A stretch of DNA of 64,000 bases from Planctomycetota bacterium (GCA_029550925.1 JAKPGL010000030.1:27399-91398); one strand, 5' to 3'; shown: positions 17,485 through 27,378, counted from the stretch's first letter. Notes: generated from the sequence alone by a model not told the origin. Numbers and translations: made by a program.

Positions 17485-17519
17485 TGGAGATAACCCGACA
17501 ATTCTAAATGTTTTTAGAG

Positions 17520-17602
17520 GCTCTAACAAAACGAAGCCCCAAAAGATTCGACCTATTCTCCCCTCTGGAGGAAGTAAGTAGGAAAGGCCGTTTTGTTAGA
17601 GC
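17520..17602. repeat. 83-bp element with perfect 14-bp inverted ends
   Basis: GCTCTAACAAAACG at the left and CGTTTTGTTAGAGC at the right are exact inverses 55 bases apart. It lies between convergent genes. It may be a miniature element of a second type or a long hairpin acting as a bidirectional transcript end; there is no T-run. Confidence 0.55.
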
Positions 17603-17723
17603 TTCTTAACACCCCGCTCTATTCTGAATTCCCGCCCGCTCAGGCATGGATATGGCGTGGGGAGTAGGGGGTGGCTGGTAAGGAAAAATATGGCCCCTCC
17701 CGCAAAACCCAACGAACATAGGG

Positions 17724-20700
17724 TTAAGGCGGCGACGGTTGCGAGGGCGGAGCAGGCCGAGGGCCTTCCTCCAGCACAGCTTTGGCATGCCGGGCCAAAT
17801 GGCCGCGAAGGTCTCGAGTGTAACGTTCCAGGATGGCCCGACCTACGTCGCCGTAATCGCCGCATCGGTACAAGGCCCGCGCCAGATGCAGTTCCCGGAG
17901 CGAATCCCGCCGGGTTTGCACTGCATTGGTTCCGCCGGGGCTTTTCTGATCGAATCGGCGGGCGTCTTCGATCGTTTCGTGTACGTAGCCGGACATGTCC
18001 GGCTGGGTAAGCAGCCCGGCTAAGACCGGCGCAGCCCGACGATCGCCGATCAGTTCTAGCGCCAACGCCACGGCCCGATGGTGCGAAAAGGCCTCTTTAG
18101 CCGAGAGCATTTTGGCCTTTTCCAAAATGGCCGGGAGAGCACGCGGATCGCGCGTTCGGCCCAGGGCAATGATCAATTGATCCAGTGGACTTAGAGCCGA
18201 GCCGAACTGCCCCATGCCCCGGTAGTCCCAGCCTTGATCCCACTCGGTGTGTTTACGCACCTCGGTAATCAGGGTGTCTAGGCCGGTTGGGTCGCCCAGC
18301 ACAGCCAGGATGCGGGCGTAGATGAGTTTTTCCTCATGCTTTTGTGCCTCCTGGTACGCCTTTCGCAGCAGGGGCATGGCCTGCTGCGGATGGGCCAAGA
18401 GCACTGCCACGCCCCGGAAATTGTCTTTGACGGTTTCCACAGCCTGGGCGATCCGCTCCGGCGGCAGGGGGAAATTATCCTTTTCTTCCAGCACACTTTC
18501 AGGCAGATTGCCGATCTCGACCAGGTGCTTTTGCAAGGCGCGGATGTCGATTTGCCGAAGGGGCAGTCCCGCCTGGGCGGCCATGGCGGCCGCCCGCCCC
18601 GCCGCATAACCGCCGTTTTGGATGTCAGCCTGCATCCGGATAAGTGGCACAGCGTCCCGGTGCGCGCTCAGCCCTAGGCCAACCACCAAAATCCCCTCCC
18701 ATCCCTTGGGCAACATGCACCGATAGGGAATCCGAACCCGGAAGCCTTTGTGTTCTGGGTGCTCCAGTTCCAAAAAAGGATCGACCGTATATCCATGCGT
18801 ATCGAAATTGCTGTAGGCGATGCACACGGTATCCGGATAGGTGCGGTCGAGCATTTGATCGAGAATCGACATGACGAACTCGCCCCGGATGCGACGCCGT
18901 TCGCGGGTGTCGATCAGTTGGCCCTGGTCGAAGGCGTGAGCGTATTTGTCCTTGGCATAGACAAGCAAGTGCCAAATGTCCATCATGTCGGTCTCGTCGG
19001 TGATCGTAAAATCGGTGTTCGTATAGGAAGCGCCCAACCGGCGAGGCGGCAGGCCGGTACCCTGCATGGCCAGCTCCGAGCTGTCCGTATAGAGACACTC
19101 CGCGCCTGCTGCGGCCGCCACATCGCTATTGCCCGTAGCGTCGATAACCACCTTGGCCAAAAGCACCCCTCGGCCTTCTGGGGTGGCCACTATGGCGCCG
19201 CAAACGCGGTTGTCCTGCACGAAGGCGCCGCAACCGATCACGCCCATCCAGATATGCCCACCAGCCTTGAGCAGTTCGGTTCGCCACCACTCGGCTTTGC
19301 GTTCGGGTAGCCAGCGACCGCCCTGGGATTCCGTGGGGACCGTGGCGGTAAAACCGACGCGATTGCCCCAGTAGTAGCCGCTGATGTAACCGGCCGTTCC
19401 CACGCCGCCGAGCATGTGGAGCTGTTCACAAACCACCGTTTTTGCGCCGGCCCGTGCAGCGGCAATGGCGGCTGGCGCTCCGCCGGTGCCGCCGCCGATG
19501 ACGACCACATCATACCGGCCTAATACAGGCAAAAGCCGATCCGGCTGCGGCACGGTGTGAATCTGTTTGGGGTCGGCCAAAGCGGGGCGGAGTCCCCGAA
19601 GCTCTTCCCGCACATCGCCTGACGCCGCCGGTTTCCTATCCGACGAATCGTTGGCAAAGCGTCCTCCGCAGACTTGCACCTTTTCCGGGACAGGGGTTTT
19701 CAGAGCCTGTTTAGCCGCCGCTCGACCAATCTGTTCTCCCAACTCCATAAGCCGAACCGGCCGAAGTAATCGGGCTGCCTCTTCCCGACTCACCCCGGCA
19801 CAACCGCCCAGAATCCAAAGTTCAGCTTTTCCTTTGGGTCGGAAGGCGGCCAAGCCGTCCGAGCCTCCCCCGCCGGTTGAGCCGGACGCCGCGGCGGCCT
19901 CGCTTTCCACCGGATCGGGCGGCGTTTCAAAAAGCACGTCCGCGGTCAGTTGCTGATCGGGGTGATACGTCATCGTGCGGGCCTGCTGCTCGGCCTGCGC
20001 CCAGGAAGCGAAAGAGTCGTCCGGCATGGAGAGGCGAAGCGTGTATTCGATCATGGGCCAGCGACCGCCTGTCCCTTCCGCCGGATTGGGCAGCAGGTCC
20101 CAGACGCCTTCGCCAATGAGCCGATGCTCCATGTTTTCGCCTGCAACCGGCTGGCCGCCAATCACCACCCGGTGGAGGGTATGCAAACCGGCCGGGTAGG
20201 GGGCGAACTTGGCGCCTGCCAGTCGGGCGACCAGGGCGCGGGGCGTGGCGTCGATGACACTCCGGGCCACCACCGCCTGCCTGCCGGCCCGATTGGCCAT
20301 CACGATCCCGCTGACCCGCCCCTGGCCGTCCACCAAAACATCGGTAACGTAGCAACTATAGAGGAACGGTACTTTGGCGGACAAGAGGGCGTCATCCAGG
20401 GTTTTTTTCACATGCATCGGGCGGGCAATGCGACGCACCTTGGCCTGACCGGCCTTTTCCGGTTCCGGCGGGCCAAAGAGCTCCACCTCGCCCAGCAGGA
20501 TCCGCCCCGCATTTTCCTCTTTTTTCACCTCCAGACGCACATACCGGGCCTTTTGTCCAATCCGGCCGGTAAATGTCGAGGGCGCATCGGCCCCGTCGCC
20601 GGATAGCGGAGGCGGCTGGAGCACGCCGGCTTCGGTCCATGTCTGCCCGTCGTTGCTAATGGACAGGAGTATTTTGGCCACGGCGAAGTTTTGCTCCGGC

Positions 20701-21326
20701 TGGGACGAGCTTTTGCGCACATAGGCGATCACCCGGACCGAATCGACCTGCGTTGGTTTACCTAGGTCGGCAGTAATGGTTACATCGCCGTCGTATTGGA
20801 CGCTCTGTTTGACGGCGTTGCCCCACTGGCCGTCTGTTAGCAGACTGGGCGGCTTGGTGTCGGCGTGGAGCTTGGCAGAAGACCTATCCGTCGTGTATTG
20901 GAACCGGAGCCTGGGGCGGTCCACTTCTTCCGGGGCATGAGGGTCCTGTAAGAAGATGCGGCGCGCAAGCTCCGTACGGGGTTCTTCCCCTTCGTCCAGC
21001 CAAAGCCGCAACGTGGCGGTCATATCTTCGCCCAGGTACGGATGTGGAGCAGCCAGAAAGACTTTGGCGCCCTGCTGGGCTGCGGCGGTAGCAGCGGCGA
21101 CCGCCCCTGTGCTCCCGCCGACCACCACCACATCGACTTCGTAGGCAATAGGAATCTGCCGGGCCGACTCCCGAACCGCCGCCTGCTTGGCATCCGCCGG
21201 ATCAATCGCTGCCGGTTCGGCGGCGTATCCTGGAGCCGGGCCGACCGCCGCCCAACACGCCCATCCAAGGACTGCCAATCCTACGGCGAACCAAATTCCC
21301 CATACCAATCGGAACGCTCGGCGCAT
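17724..21326 (-). CDS. Double FAD-dependent oxidoreductase with discoidin-like and HEAT-like parts
   Basis: 1200 residues from the ATG preceded by AGGAGG; the track start seven codons earlier lies in repeat DNA. A signal or anchor helix (LVWGIWFAVGLAVLGWACWAAV) comes first. The first flavin domain opens with VDVVVVGGSTGAVAAATAA (about residue 60). It is interrupted around residues 150-300 by a discoidin-like beta-sandwich (LGKPTQVDSVRVIAYV, ARYVRLEVKKEENAGRILL). A second dinucleotide-binding motif, YDVVVIGGGTGGAPAAIAAA, lies near residue 640, followed by LGGVGTAGYISGYYWG typical of FAD_oxidored proteins. The last ~200 residues are helical, HEAT-like. Probably an exported flavoenzyme on sugars or other organics; substrate unknown. 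Confidence 0.75.
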   Translation of the reverse strand: MRRAFRLVWGIWFAVGLAVLGWACWAAVGPAPGYAAEPAAIDPADAKQAAVRESARQIPIAYEVDVVVVGGSTGAVAAATAAAQQGAKVFLAAPHPYLGEDMTATLRLWLDEGEEPRTELARRIFLQDPHAPEEVDRPRLRFQYTTDRSSAKLHADTKPPSLLTDGQWGNAVKQSVQYDGDVTITADLGKPTQVDSVRVIAYVRKSSSQPEQNFAVAKILLSISNDGQTWTEAGVLQPPPLSGDGADAPSTFTGRIGQKARYVRLEVKKEENAGRILLGEVELFGPPEPEKAGQAKVRRIARPMHVKKTLDDALLSAKVPFLYSCYVTDVLVDGQGRVSGIVMANRAGRQAVVARSVIDATPRALVARLAGAKFAPYPAGLHTLHRVVIGGQPVAGENMEHRLIGEGVWDLLPNPAEGTGGRWPMIEYTLRLSMPDDSFASWAQAEQQARTMTYHPDQQLTADVLFETPPDPVESEAAAASGSTGGGGSDGLAAFRPKGKAELWILGGCAGVSREEAARLLRPVRLMELGEQIGRAAAKQALKTPVPEKVQVCGGRFANDSSDRKPAASGDVREELRGLRPALADPKQIHTVPQPDRLLPVLGRYDVVVIGGGTGGAPAAIAAARAGAKTVVCEQLHMLGGVGTAGYISGYYWGNRVGFTATVPTESQGGRWLPERKAEWWRTELLKAGGHIWMGVIGCGAFVQDNRVCGAIVATPEGRGVLLAKVVIDATGNSDVAAAAGAECLYTDSSELAMQGTGLPPRRLGASYTNTDFTITDETDMMDIWHLLVYAKDKYAHAFDQGQLIDTRERRRIRGEFVMSILDQMLDRTYPDTVCIAYSNFDTHGYTVDPFLELEHPEHKGFRVRIPYRCMLPKGWEGILVVGLGLSAHRDAVPLIRMQADIQNGGYAAGRAAAMAAQAGLPLRQIDIRALQKHLVEIGNLPESVLEEKDNFPLPPERIAQAVETVKDNFRGVAVLLAHPQQAMPLLRKAYQEAQKHEEKLIYARILAVLGDPTGLDTLITEVRKHTEWDQGWDYRGMGQFGSALSPLDQLIIALGRTRDPRALPAILEKAKMLSAKEAFSHHRAVALALELIGDRRAAPVLAGLLTQPDMSGYVHETIEDARRFDQKSPGGTNAVQTRRDSLRELHLARALYRCGDYGDVGRAILERYTRDLRGHLARHAKAVLEEGPRPAPPSQPSPP

Positions 21327-21350
21327 ACGACAGGCCTCCTTTTGCATTCT

Positions 21351-21510
21351 GTAAACATTTTAACCGAATGAAGTACCTTTTCTTGTCATTTCCGCGCAAT
21401 CGCCCCATCTAGGCTTCTTGCAGCCGCTGCTTGGGAGGAATAACAACGTAGCCTCCTCATAGGACCCTGCATTCCCGCTTGCGCGGCAGTGACAAAAAGG
21501 ATGCCCCTTA
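21351..21510. repeat. Decayed MITE-like element copy F
   Basis: The left end GTAAACATTTTAACCGAATGAAG and the interior CCCATCTAGGCTTCTTGCAGCC match the family; the interior resembles copy C. A right end is not recognisable. It occupies the space just upstream of the double flavoprotein gene. Confidence 0.6.
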
Positions 21511-21540
21511 AAGGATTTTCCTTCCTTTGCGGGAAGTGTC

Positions 21541-23010
21541 CTATTTTTGCAAAACCGGTTGTTTTGCCGATTTTTTCGTTTTTTCGGGTTTGGTTTCTTC
21601 AGGGGCCGCTTTGCCGGGCACAGCGCAGACCCAAACCTTTTCAATGGCCTCGGTAAGCGGTTTCGTGGATTGCACCTGGACAATGATGGTCATATGATCC
21701 GGGTCGGAGGCCAGTTCCATTTGTCCGCTATCCGCCGGGAGTTCTTTTCGGATGGGAGGCGGCGTAGGCTGTCCGCCCCGTTGAACGCCCGGCATGTGGA
21801 AGAAAATTTTCGCCTGGGGGTCTTTACGAACCGCTCCACATACATAGGTCATTCGGCGTTTCAGGGTGATCGGGGCGCTGGTGTAGGTCTTGCCCTGGTG
21901 AGTCCATCGGTCGGGTGTTTGGTTGCCCAAAAGACGCAATTGGCCGTCCGGATTATAGACCAGGTTGCCGGCCGGTTCGGCGCTTTGAAGTTGGATTTCT
22001 ACCTGAGCGGTTTTGCCCGGTTCGAGTTTCACCTTGGTCGTAGCAGGCTGGGCGCCGACCCGATAGACCACCACCGTATATTCCCCGGCCGGGAGATTGC
22101 GGAAGGAAAAGTTGCCCCGCCATTGATGTTGGTCGCTTTCCTTCGAGGATTCGACCAGGGTGGCGTAATCGGTTTCCGCCAGGACGACTTGGGCCTCTTG
22201 ATCTTCATTGGCGGGTAGAGTCGGGGCGGTAACAGCGCCTTTCAGGCCGGCGGCCTCAGCGGGCGCTTGCCACTCCAGGCCGAGTTTGAAGGCCGTATAG
22301 AGCATGTCGGCGGTTACGCGGGCGGCTTCCAGGGCAGACTCCAGGATGATCGGTTCCACCTTGGAGCGGTCCGGGTTGGGGGCGGAGACCAGCGGCAAAG
22401 CCCGTTCGGCCCGCTCGGCAGAAAAAACCACCAGGCCGTCGATACGACGTTTTAAACCCTGGCAGGCTTCATCATCGGTTTTGCCCAGAAGTTGCGGCCG
22501 GTAACCTTCGATCTTGATGGCTTTGGCGTTGACCCAGTTTTCCAGTTCGCCGTGGTGGGGGCAGTTGACCTTCGCATGAGGCGGGGCGCCGACATCCTCG
22601 ACAAAATGGATAATCGGGCCAAGCTGTCGGCAGGCGTTGGTGGGCGTTTCCGTGCGGAGGGCCTGCAGCGCCCGGCGGAAGTACGGCTCAAAGGCCAATT
22701 GAACCGTCGGCATGGTGTGGCCGATGTGATAGGGAACCTTTCGGATCAAAAGATAATCGTCGGCGTAAAACGGCCCCAAGTCTCGGCCTCGGTTGTCCGG
22801 CATCCAGCAGTATTGGGTAAGCTGCCGGATATTATGATCGCCCAGCACTTGTTTCCATTTCTCCATTTCGGGCAGTACATCCAAAGCGGCCTGCGTAATT
22901 TCCGGATGCGGCCCCCAGGCCACGGCGGGCGAAAGCCACATCATCCAGAAATTTCCGGCGGCCAACAGACTAACCAACCAAAAACATTTCTTCCCGAAAG
23001 ACTTCTGCAT
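21541..23010 (-). CDS. Secreted phospholipase C / P1-nuclease-like protein with C-terminal Ig-like domain
   Basis: 489 residues with a hydrophobic signal (FWLVSLLAAGNFWMMWLS) ending AVAWG. The mature start WGPHPEITQAAL and the motif HFVEDVGAPPHAKVNCPHHG, then ELENW, match the zinc-ligand pattern of the phospholipase C/S1-P1 nuclease superfamily (N-terminal Trp, several His and Asp ligands). After about residue 270 a beta-rich region appears (FSFRNLPAGEYTVVVYRVG, VKLEPGKTAQVEIQL), like carboxypeptidase-regulatory or CnaB folds. Likely a secreted phosphodiesterase; substrate unresolved. AAAGGAG precedes the ATG. Confidence 0.65.
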   Translation of the reverse strand: MQKSFGKKCFWLVSLLAAGNFWMMWLSPAVAWGPHPEITQAALDVLPEMEKWKQVLGDHNIRQLTQYCWMPDNRGRDLGPFYADDYLLIRKVPYHIGHTMPTVQLAFEPYFRRALQALRTETPTNACRQLGPIIHFVEDVGAPPHAKVNCPHHGELENWVNAKAIKIEGYRPQLLGKTDDEACQGLKRRIDGLVVFSAERAERALPLVSAPNPDRSKVEPIILESALEAARVTADMLYTAFKLGLEWQAPAEAAGLKGAVTAPTLPANEDQEAQVVLAETDYATLVESSKESDQHQWRGNFSFRNLPAGEYTVVVYRVGAQPATTKVKLEPGKTAQVEIQLQSAEPAGNLVYNPDGQLRLLGNQTPDRWTHQGKTYTSAPITLKRRMTYVCGAVRKDPQAKIFFHMPGVQRGGQPTPPPIRKELPADSGQMELASDPDHMTIIVQVQSTKPLTEAIEKVWVCAVPGKAAPEETKPEKTKKSAKQPVLQK

Positions 23011-23206
23011 GGGCGGGCTCCTTTGGAAAATGATGTTGCCGATGAATCAGCACATGTCCAGGAATGTGTCGTGTTTGGATCGACTTTTGCTCCAGGAAGG
23101 AAAAATCCAACAGCGGCCTCGGAACTCGGCGGGAAACATCCAAGGCCCATCTATGGCGGGAATATCCTTTTTATACCTAATTCTGCTTGTCAAGGCAAGC
23201 AAAAAG

Positions 23207-23519
23207 GTAACATTTTAGCCGAGCGAAGAACATTCGCCTCTCCCACGGCGAGCAGAAGGTGGGCATTCGCCTCTCCCTTGGTGGAAGTAGCTAGGATGAT
23301 GGGCCTCCTTTTGTCATCCCCGCGGAAGCGGGAATCCAGAAATCCGCTGCTGCCCTGGCTGTCGAGAGACCGGCTGAGCCGAAGGCGACGCCGGGTGAAG
23401 GAGAACAAATGGTCAGCACCAAGAAAGCTGGATTCCCGCTTGCGCGGGAATGACAATCAAGACCCTCTCTTCCTACTCAGTCCTGCTAAAAAGATGCAAG
23501 CCCCCTCATTCGGCCAGAC
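23207..23519. repeat. Degenerate, longer MITE-like element copy G
   Basis: The left end GTAACATTTTAGCCGAGCGAAG is intact; the right end is degenerate (CCCCTCATTCGGCCAGACT). The interior has CATCCCCGCGGAAGCGGGAATCC and GGATTCCCGCTTGCGCGGGAATGACAA hairpin modules and the CTCTCCC...GGCTGAGCC...GGGTGA module also found in copy H and in the helicase linker. Confidence 0.55.
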
Positions 23520-23629
23520 TATGGCCTGGCCGTCCTCTCGACAGCCCAGGAAGAGGCGAAAGGACGCCTGCTCCGTGCGCTGGTGTTTTGAGGGGCGCCG
23601 TTTGGCGGCGGACTATCACTGGCTGCCAG

Positions 23630-24877
23630 TTACAGCACTTGCAAGACTTCGGCGCCTCGGCCTTGCTGGATCAGCGGCACATAGGTTTCCAGGAACTGGT
23701 TGGTGGCCGGGTCGGTTAGATCGACTCGGCTGCCGCGTTCGGCCGACAGGTAAGCCGCCATCGAGAGCCGGGTGATTTCCAGGCCGTATTCCCAGTCCAA
23801 TAGGGCGGATCGGCCCTGCTGGAAGGCGGCCAGGGCGTCCCGATGTTCATCGGTATATCCGTATAGATCTGCTTCGTTCGGTTGTACGCACAAAAGCCCT
23901 CGGCTTGCCTGCAATTTTTCCAGGGCTAGTTCCGTATCGGTGATGCTGGCGGCGGCCGCATCGCTAATAAACACCTCCAGCGGCGAACGGAGCGTATTCA
24001 TCTCGAAGGCATAGCCCGGCCCGATGCCGTCCAACGACAGACGCAGACCCTGTTTGTCGTACATCCAGGAGACGGTAAATTGCCCTTTGACCAGTTGGCC
24101 GGTCTCTGGGTTCTTGTAAGTAACCATGCCGGTGGCGAAATCTTCGGCCGGTGTTTTGCGGTAATCGACGCCGTGTCGGCGGAGGAGTTCTTCGCGCCAG
24201 CGCGGCTGGCCCCATTTCAAGAGGGCGGTTTCGGCCCAGACCGACTGCGGCTGCAAAAACCGAGGCGGCTTCCCCCAGGGGGTCAGAGCGTACCAACTGA
24301 CGGCCAAGCAGTGGCAGCCCATATCGCTCAAGACCCCGCCGCCCTGGCGGGTGGGGTCCCAGAACCAGGCCGAGTGCGGGCCGCCGTGCTCTTCGCCGGA
24401 ACGGGCCAGGGTGGGCGGCCCCATCGTTTCCATGACCGGTCGGAGCTGCGCCCGCTGGGCCTGCACCGGCTTCATGTGAATCTGGTTTTCAAAATACGCC
24501 TCCGGCACGCCCACCGAACGGATCAGTTCCACGACCCGTCGGCCTTCTTTCATGTTTCGGGCCAGCGGCTTTTCGCAAATGACGCCTTTTAACTGCGCCC
24601 CCGCTTTTACCGCATCGACGATCTCCTCCACATGTTGCACCCGGGCGTAATTGGGGGCGAAAATGGCAATGACATCCACCTGTTTGGCCATTTCGCGGAT
24701 GCTCGAGTAGGCCCTGGGTTCTCCAAGACCGTGCTCCCGGCAGTAGGCAATCAGACGATCCACCGGGTCCAGGGCGTAAAACCCGGCCACTTCCATCCCT
24801 CGGACTTCCTGCAGGGCCCGCAGATGAAACGCCGCCACAAATCCGCCGCCGATAAAACCGTACCGTAACGTTGTCAT
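23630..24877 (-). CDS. Gfo/Idh/MocA family oxidoreductase, cytosolic
   Basis: 415 residues without a Tat leader: the protein opens directly with the Rossmann strand (LRYGFIGGGFVAAFH). The catalytic lysine motif is CEKPLARN, and GGGVLSDMGCHCLAVSWYAL holds the likely active-site His. It is the only one of the five family members here predicted to stay in the cytoplasm. Expected NAD(P)-dependent sugar or cyclitol dehydrogenase. AAGGAG lies eight bases before the ATG. No close operon partner. Confidence 0.88.
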   Translation of the reverse strand: MTTLRYGFIGGGFVAAFHLRALQEVRGMEVAGFYALDPVDRLIAYCREHGLGEPRAYSSIREMAKQVDVIAIFAPNYARVQHVEEIVDAVKAGAQLKGVICEKPLARNMKEGRRVVELIRSVGVPEAYFENQIHMKPVQAQRAQLRPVMETMGPPTLARSGEEHGGPHSAWFWDPTRQGGGVLSDMGCHCLAVSWYALTPWGKPPRFLQPQSVWAETALLKWGQPRWREELLRRHGVDYRKTPAEDFATGMVTYKNPETGQLVKGQFTVSWMYDKQGLRLSLDGIGPGYAFEMNTLRSPLEVFISDAAAASITDTELALEKLQASRGLLCVQPNEADLYGYTDEHRDALAAFQQGRSALLDWEYGLEITRLSMAAYLSAERGSRVDLTDPATNQFLETYVPLIQQGRGAEVLQVL

Positions 24878-24912
24878 GTCAACACTCCTTGATGAGAAGA
24901 ACTAGGAAGAAC

Positions 24913-25127
24913 GTAACATTTCAGCGGAATGGAAAAAATTCGCCTCTCCCCCCGTGGGAGAGGCCGGCCTGCGAAGCAGGCCGGGTGAGGGGAAACAAAT
25001 AGACAGCATAAAAAGCCTGGACTGCCGCTTGCGCAGCAGTGACAATAAAACCCCCCTCACCCTAGCCCTCTCCCGCCAGGGGAGAGGGGACAAACTTAGG
25101 TCCAACTGCATTCGGCTGAAATGTTAC
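24913..25127. repeat. MITE-like element copy H
   Basis: Ends GTAACATTTCAGCGGAATGGA and TGCATTCGGCTGAAATGTTAC. The core contains CGTGGGAGAGGCCGGCC...GGCCGGGTGAGGGG and CCCCTCACCCTAGCCCTCTC followed by GGGGAGAGGGG, the same material as the helicase linker. No obvious target duplication (GGAAGAAC versus CAAGGCTT). Confidence 0.75.
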
Positions 25128-25322
25128 CAAGGCTTTTTATAATACCTTGTCGGGAAGAATTGCGGTAGTACGGGGGATTGCCTACAATACACAGACCGGG
25201 AAGGGATTGTTTGGCAGTAGATGGTCGGCGCCGGAAGGCGGTGGCGGCGGCTGAGGGGCTGGTCTGTCCGCCTGCTGAAACCCGGCCAGAGGGCCTCCTG
25301 CCAGCCGAAGGAGAACGGGCCG

Positions 25323-25769
25323 ATGGTTCGGTGTTCGCTTTGCCGACGGCAGCTTACGGAGCGGGATCGGGTAGGGGGTCGATGTGCGGCTTGTGGGCAG
25401 GTGGTGCCGCCGTCGGTTCGGCTGGCGACGTCCGGAGGCGGATCAGGCGCCGGGGGCTGGTGGGGCCAGGGGCGATGGGCCGGTTGGGCGGCTGGGTTTG
25501 GCTTGCTGGTCCCAGTGGGGATGCTGGTCATGAATCGGGTTTTGGAGCGGCAGTGGATGGCCCAGCCTCTACAAGCCGAGCAAATGCACCCCTGGCTTGG
25601 GTTAGGACTGCTGGCGGTGCTGCTGGCCCTTTTGGCGACTGCCGGGGGACTGGCGGCTGCGTACCGGGACAAAGCATGGCGGATGGCCCTCTGCTGTGGA
25701 CTGGCTCTGGCAGCCAATGGACTGCTGCTGGCCGCCTGGGCCGCCGGGAAACTGTTTAAGCCTCCGTAA
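25323..25769 (+). CDS. Zinc-ribbon plus two-helix membrane protein
   Basis: 148 residues. Start chosen at the ATG with GGAG nine bases upstream; it places a CxxC...CxxC pair (CSLC and CAAC) at the N-terminus, a typical zinc ribbon. Three hydrophobic stretches follow (AGWAAGFGLLVPVGMLV, LGLGLLAVLLALLATAGGLAAA, ALCCGLALAANGLLLAAWAAG). The overlapping +25178 frame is less protein-like. Not recognised as a known family; ribbon-plus-membrane proteins are common in planctomycetes but functionally unknown. The DUF1559 gene follows after about 150 bp. Confidence 0.55.
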   Translation: MVRCSLCRRQLTERDRVGGRCAACGQVVPPSVRLATSGGGSGAGGWWGQGRWAGWAAGFGLLVPVGMLVMNRVLERQWMAQPLQAEQMHPWLGLGLLAVLLALLATAGGLAAAYRDKAWRMALCCGLALAANGLLLAAWAAGKLFKPP

Positions 25770-25916
25770 GTTCCTGGGGGGGCCTACCAGATGACGCCTA
25801 TTGCCCGAGTAAATGCAATTATCCCATCCTTTTCTTTTCCAGGCCCCTGAGGTATATTGAGAGGAAAAGCAGGGGGCCAATTCGCTCACCATGAGCTAAT
25901 AAGGAGAGACCGGCAA

Positions 25917-26939
25917 ATGTTTTTCCTGATCGGATCGCTCTTTTCTAGGACCGAACGTCGAGGGCAGAAACAGGGGGCTTCGCCAAGGAGTCGTTCCACC
26001 CTTTTGGGTAAACAAGCCAGAAATGCTGGGAAGGGGCCTCTCAGGCCCAGCGGTTTCACCTTAGTGGAGCTTTTGGTGGTCATTGCCATTATTGGCATCT
26101 TGATCGCCCTGCTATTGCCGGCGGTGCAGGCGGCTCGTGAGGCGGCCCGACGAAGCCAGTGTACCAACAATCTCAAGCAGATCGGCCTGGCCATTCACAA
26201 CTTCATGGACGAAAACAACCAGAATCTGCCGCAGGGGGTCCCGGACAATAATCGGTATGGGTTCTTTACGTTTATTCTCCCTTATATGGAACACCAGGCC
26301 GTGTATAATCGGATCAAACAGGACGTGCTTCCCTATAACAGTCCGGAGCTCTATACGCCGATTCCGGAATACATCTGCCCGAGTTATCGGGGGCCGTCGA
26401 TCATTCAAAATAGTCCGACGGCATACGAAAACGGGGCGCTCACCACCTATCAGGCCGTTGGCGGCAAGCTGCCTTTCACCGGCTGCGACAGTTCCACCAC
26501 CTCGGAAACCTGTGTGAAATCGACTGAGTATGGGGATATGCCGAAAAACGGGCCGTTCGGCTGGAAACTCAAACGCCGGATCGACGACGTGAAAGACGGT
26601 ACCTCAAATACGCTGTTTGTCGGCGAGTTTGTCCATGCGGACAAGACGGGGGTCTGTTCCGGATTTCCGGGCAATGTGCGGGCGTGGATCCGCTCAAACA
26701 ATGGGAATTATGGTTCCTACACCTTTAAGGTGGTGGTGTATGGAGTGAATGCTGCGGTGGAGCGGGTGGCCGACGGCATTCCCTATAACCACCTGCCCAT
26801 GGGCAGCCATCATCCGGGCGGGGCCAATTTCCTGGCCGGCGACGGCAGCGTCCATTTCGTTTCGGAAAATATCGCGTTGGATGTTTACAAAGCTTTGTCC
26901 ACTGTAGAGGGAGGGGAAAATGCTTCGATCTCTGATTAA
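25917..26939 (+). CDS. DUF1559 prepilin-like secreted protein
   Basis: 340 residues from the ATG preceded by AAGGAG. A type IV pilin-type methylation motif ([23 protein letters not shown]) begins near residue 49, unusually far in, followed by [14 protein letters not shown] and [13 protein letters not shown], the DUF1559 hallmark. The C-terminal H-X9-DG signature is visible ([17 protein letters not shown]). These proteins are abundant in planctomycetes and are thought to form pseudopilus or surface structures. The following lipoprotein gene overlaps it by 20 bases, so the two are translated together. Confidence 0.92.
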   Translation: MFFLIGSLFSRTERRGQKQGASPRSRSTLLGKQARNAGKGPLRPSGFTLVELLVVIAIIGILIALLLPAVQAAREAARRSQCTNNLKQIGLAIHNFMDENNQNLPQGVPDNNRYGFFTFILPYMEHQAVYNRIKQDVLPYNSPELYTPIPEYICPSYRGPSIIQNSPTAYENGALTTYQAVGGKLPFTGCDSSTTSETCVKSTEYGDMPKNGPFGWKLKRRIDDVKDGTSNTLFVGEFVHADKTGVCSGFPGNVRAWIRSNNGNYGSYTFKVVVYGVNAAVERVADGIPYNHLPMGSHHPGGANFLAGDGSVHFVSENIALDVYKALSTVEGGENASISD

Positions 26940-27378
26940 CACAGGAAGAGGTTGGATTGTTTTGGCAAGTTGGGCGAGTTTGGTTCTTTTGGTCGGTTGC
27001 GGGGGCAGTGATTTCCAACTGGCGCCTGCCAAAGGAAAAGTAACCTATAAAGGCAAGCCGCTGGAGTTCGGTACGGTCATTTTCATCCCGGAAAAAGGCC
27101 CGGCGGCTACAGGGCAGATTCAATCGGACGGCACATTCGTCCTGGAGACCGGTACGCAGAGCGGCGGCGTTCGAAAAGGCGCGGTGGTTGGAAAACACAA
27201 AGTGGAAATTCGCTGTATGGAGAATCAACGGCCTGGGTTCAAGCCGCCCGAAGGCCAGGAAATGCCCGCCGGCAAATCGCTCATCCCCACCAAATACAAT
27301 CAAGCCGACTCTAGTAAGCTCACCGCCGAAGTAACCGCCAAAGGGCCTAATGAGTTTACCTTCGATCTGCAAGACTAA
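26920..27378 (+). CDS. Transthyretin-like / carboxypeptidase-regulatory-like lipoprotein
   Basis: 152 residues. A lipoprotein signal ends at LLVGC. The mature part ([19 protein letters not shown], then [14 protein letters not shown] and [10 protein letters not shown]) is the small beta-sandwich that commonly accompanies DUF1559 genes in planctomycetes. GGAGGGG precedes the ATG, which lies inside the end of the DUF1559 gene, showing translational coupling. Probably an envelope-bound partner of the pseudopilin; no enzyme motif. Confidence 0.85.
   Translation: MLRSLINTGRGWIVLASWASLVLLVGCGGSDFQLAPAKGKVTYKGKPLEFGTVIFIPEKGPAATGQIQSDGTFVLETGTQSGGVRKGAVVGKHKVEIRCMENQRPGFKPPEGQEMPAGKSLIPTKYNQADSSKLTAEVTAKGPNEFTFDLQD

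Noticed and set aside
25178-25759. Alternative 193-residue frame overlapping the zinc-ribbon membrane protein
   Set aside because: Gly/Ala/Arg-rich shadow composition; the other frame has paired CxxC motifs, membrane helices and a ribosome site.
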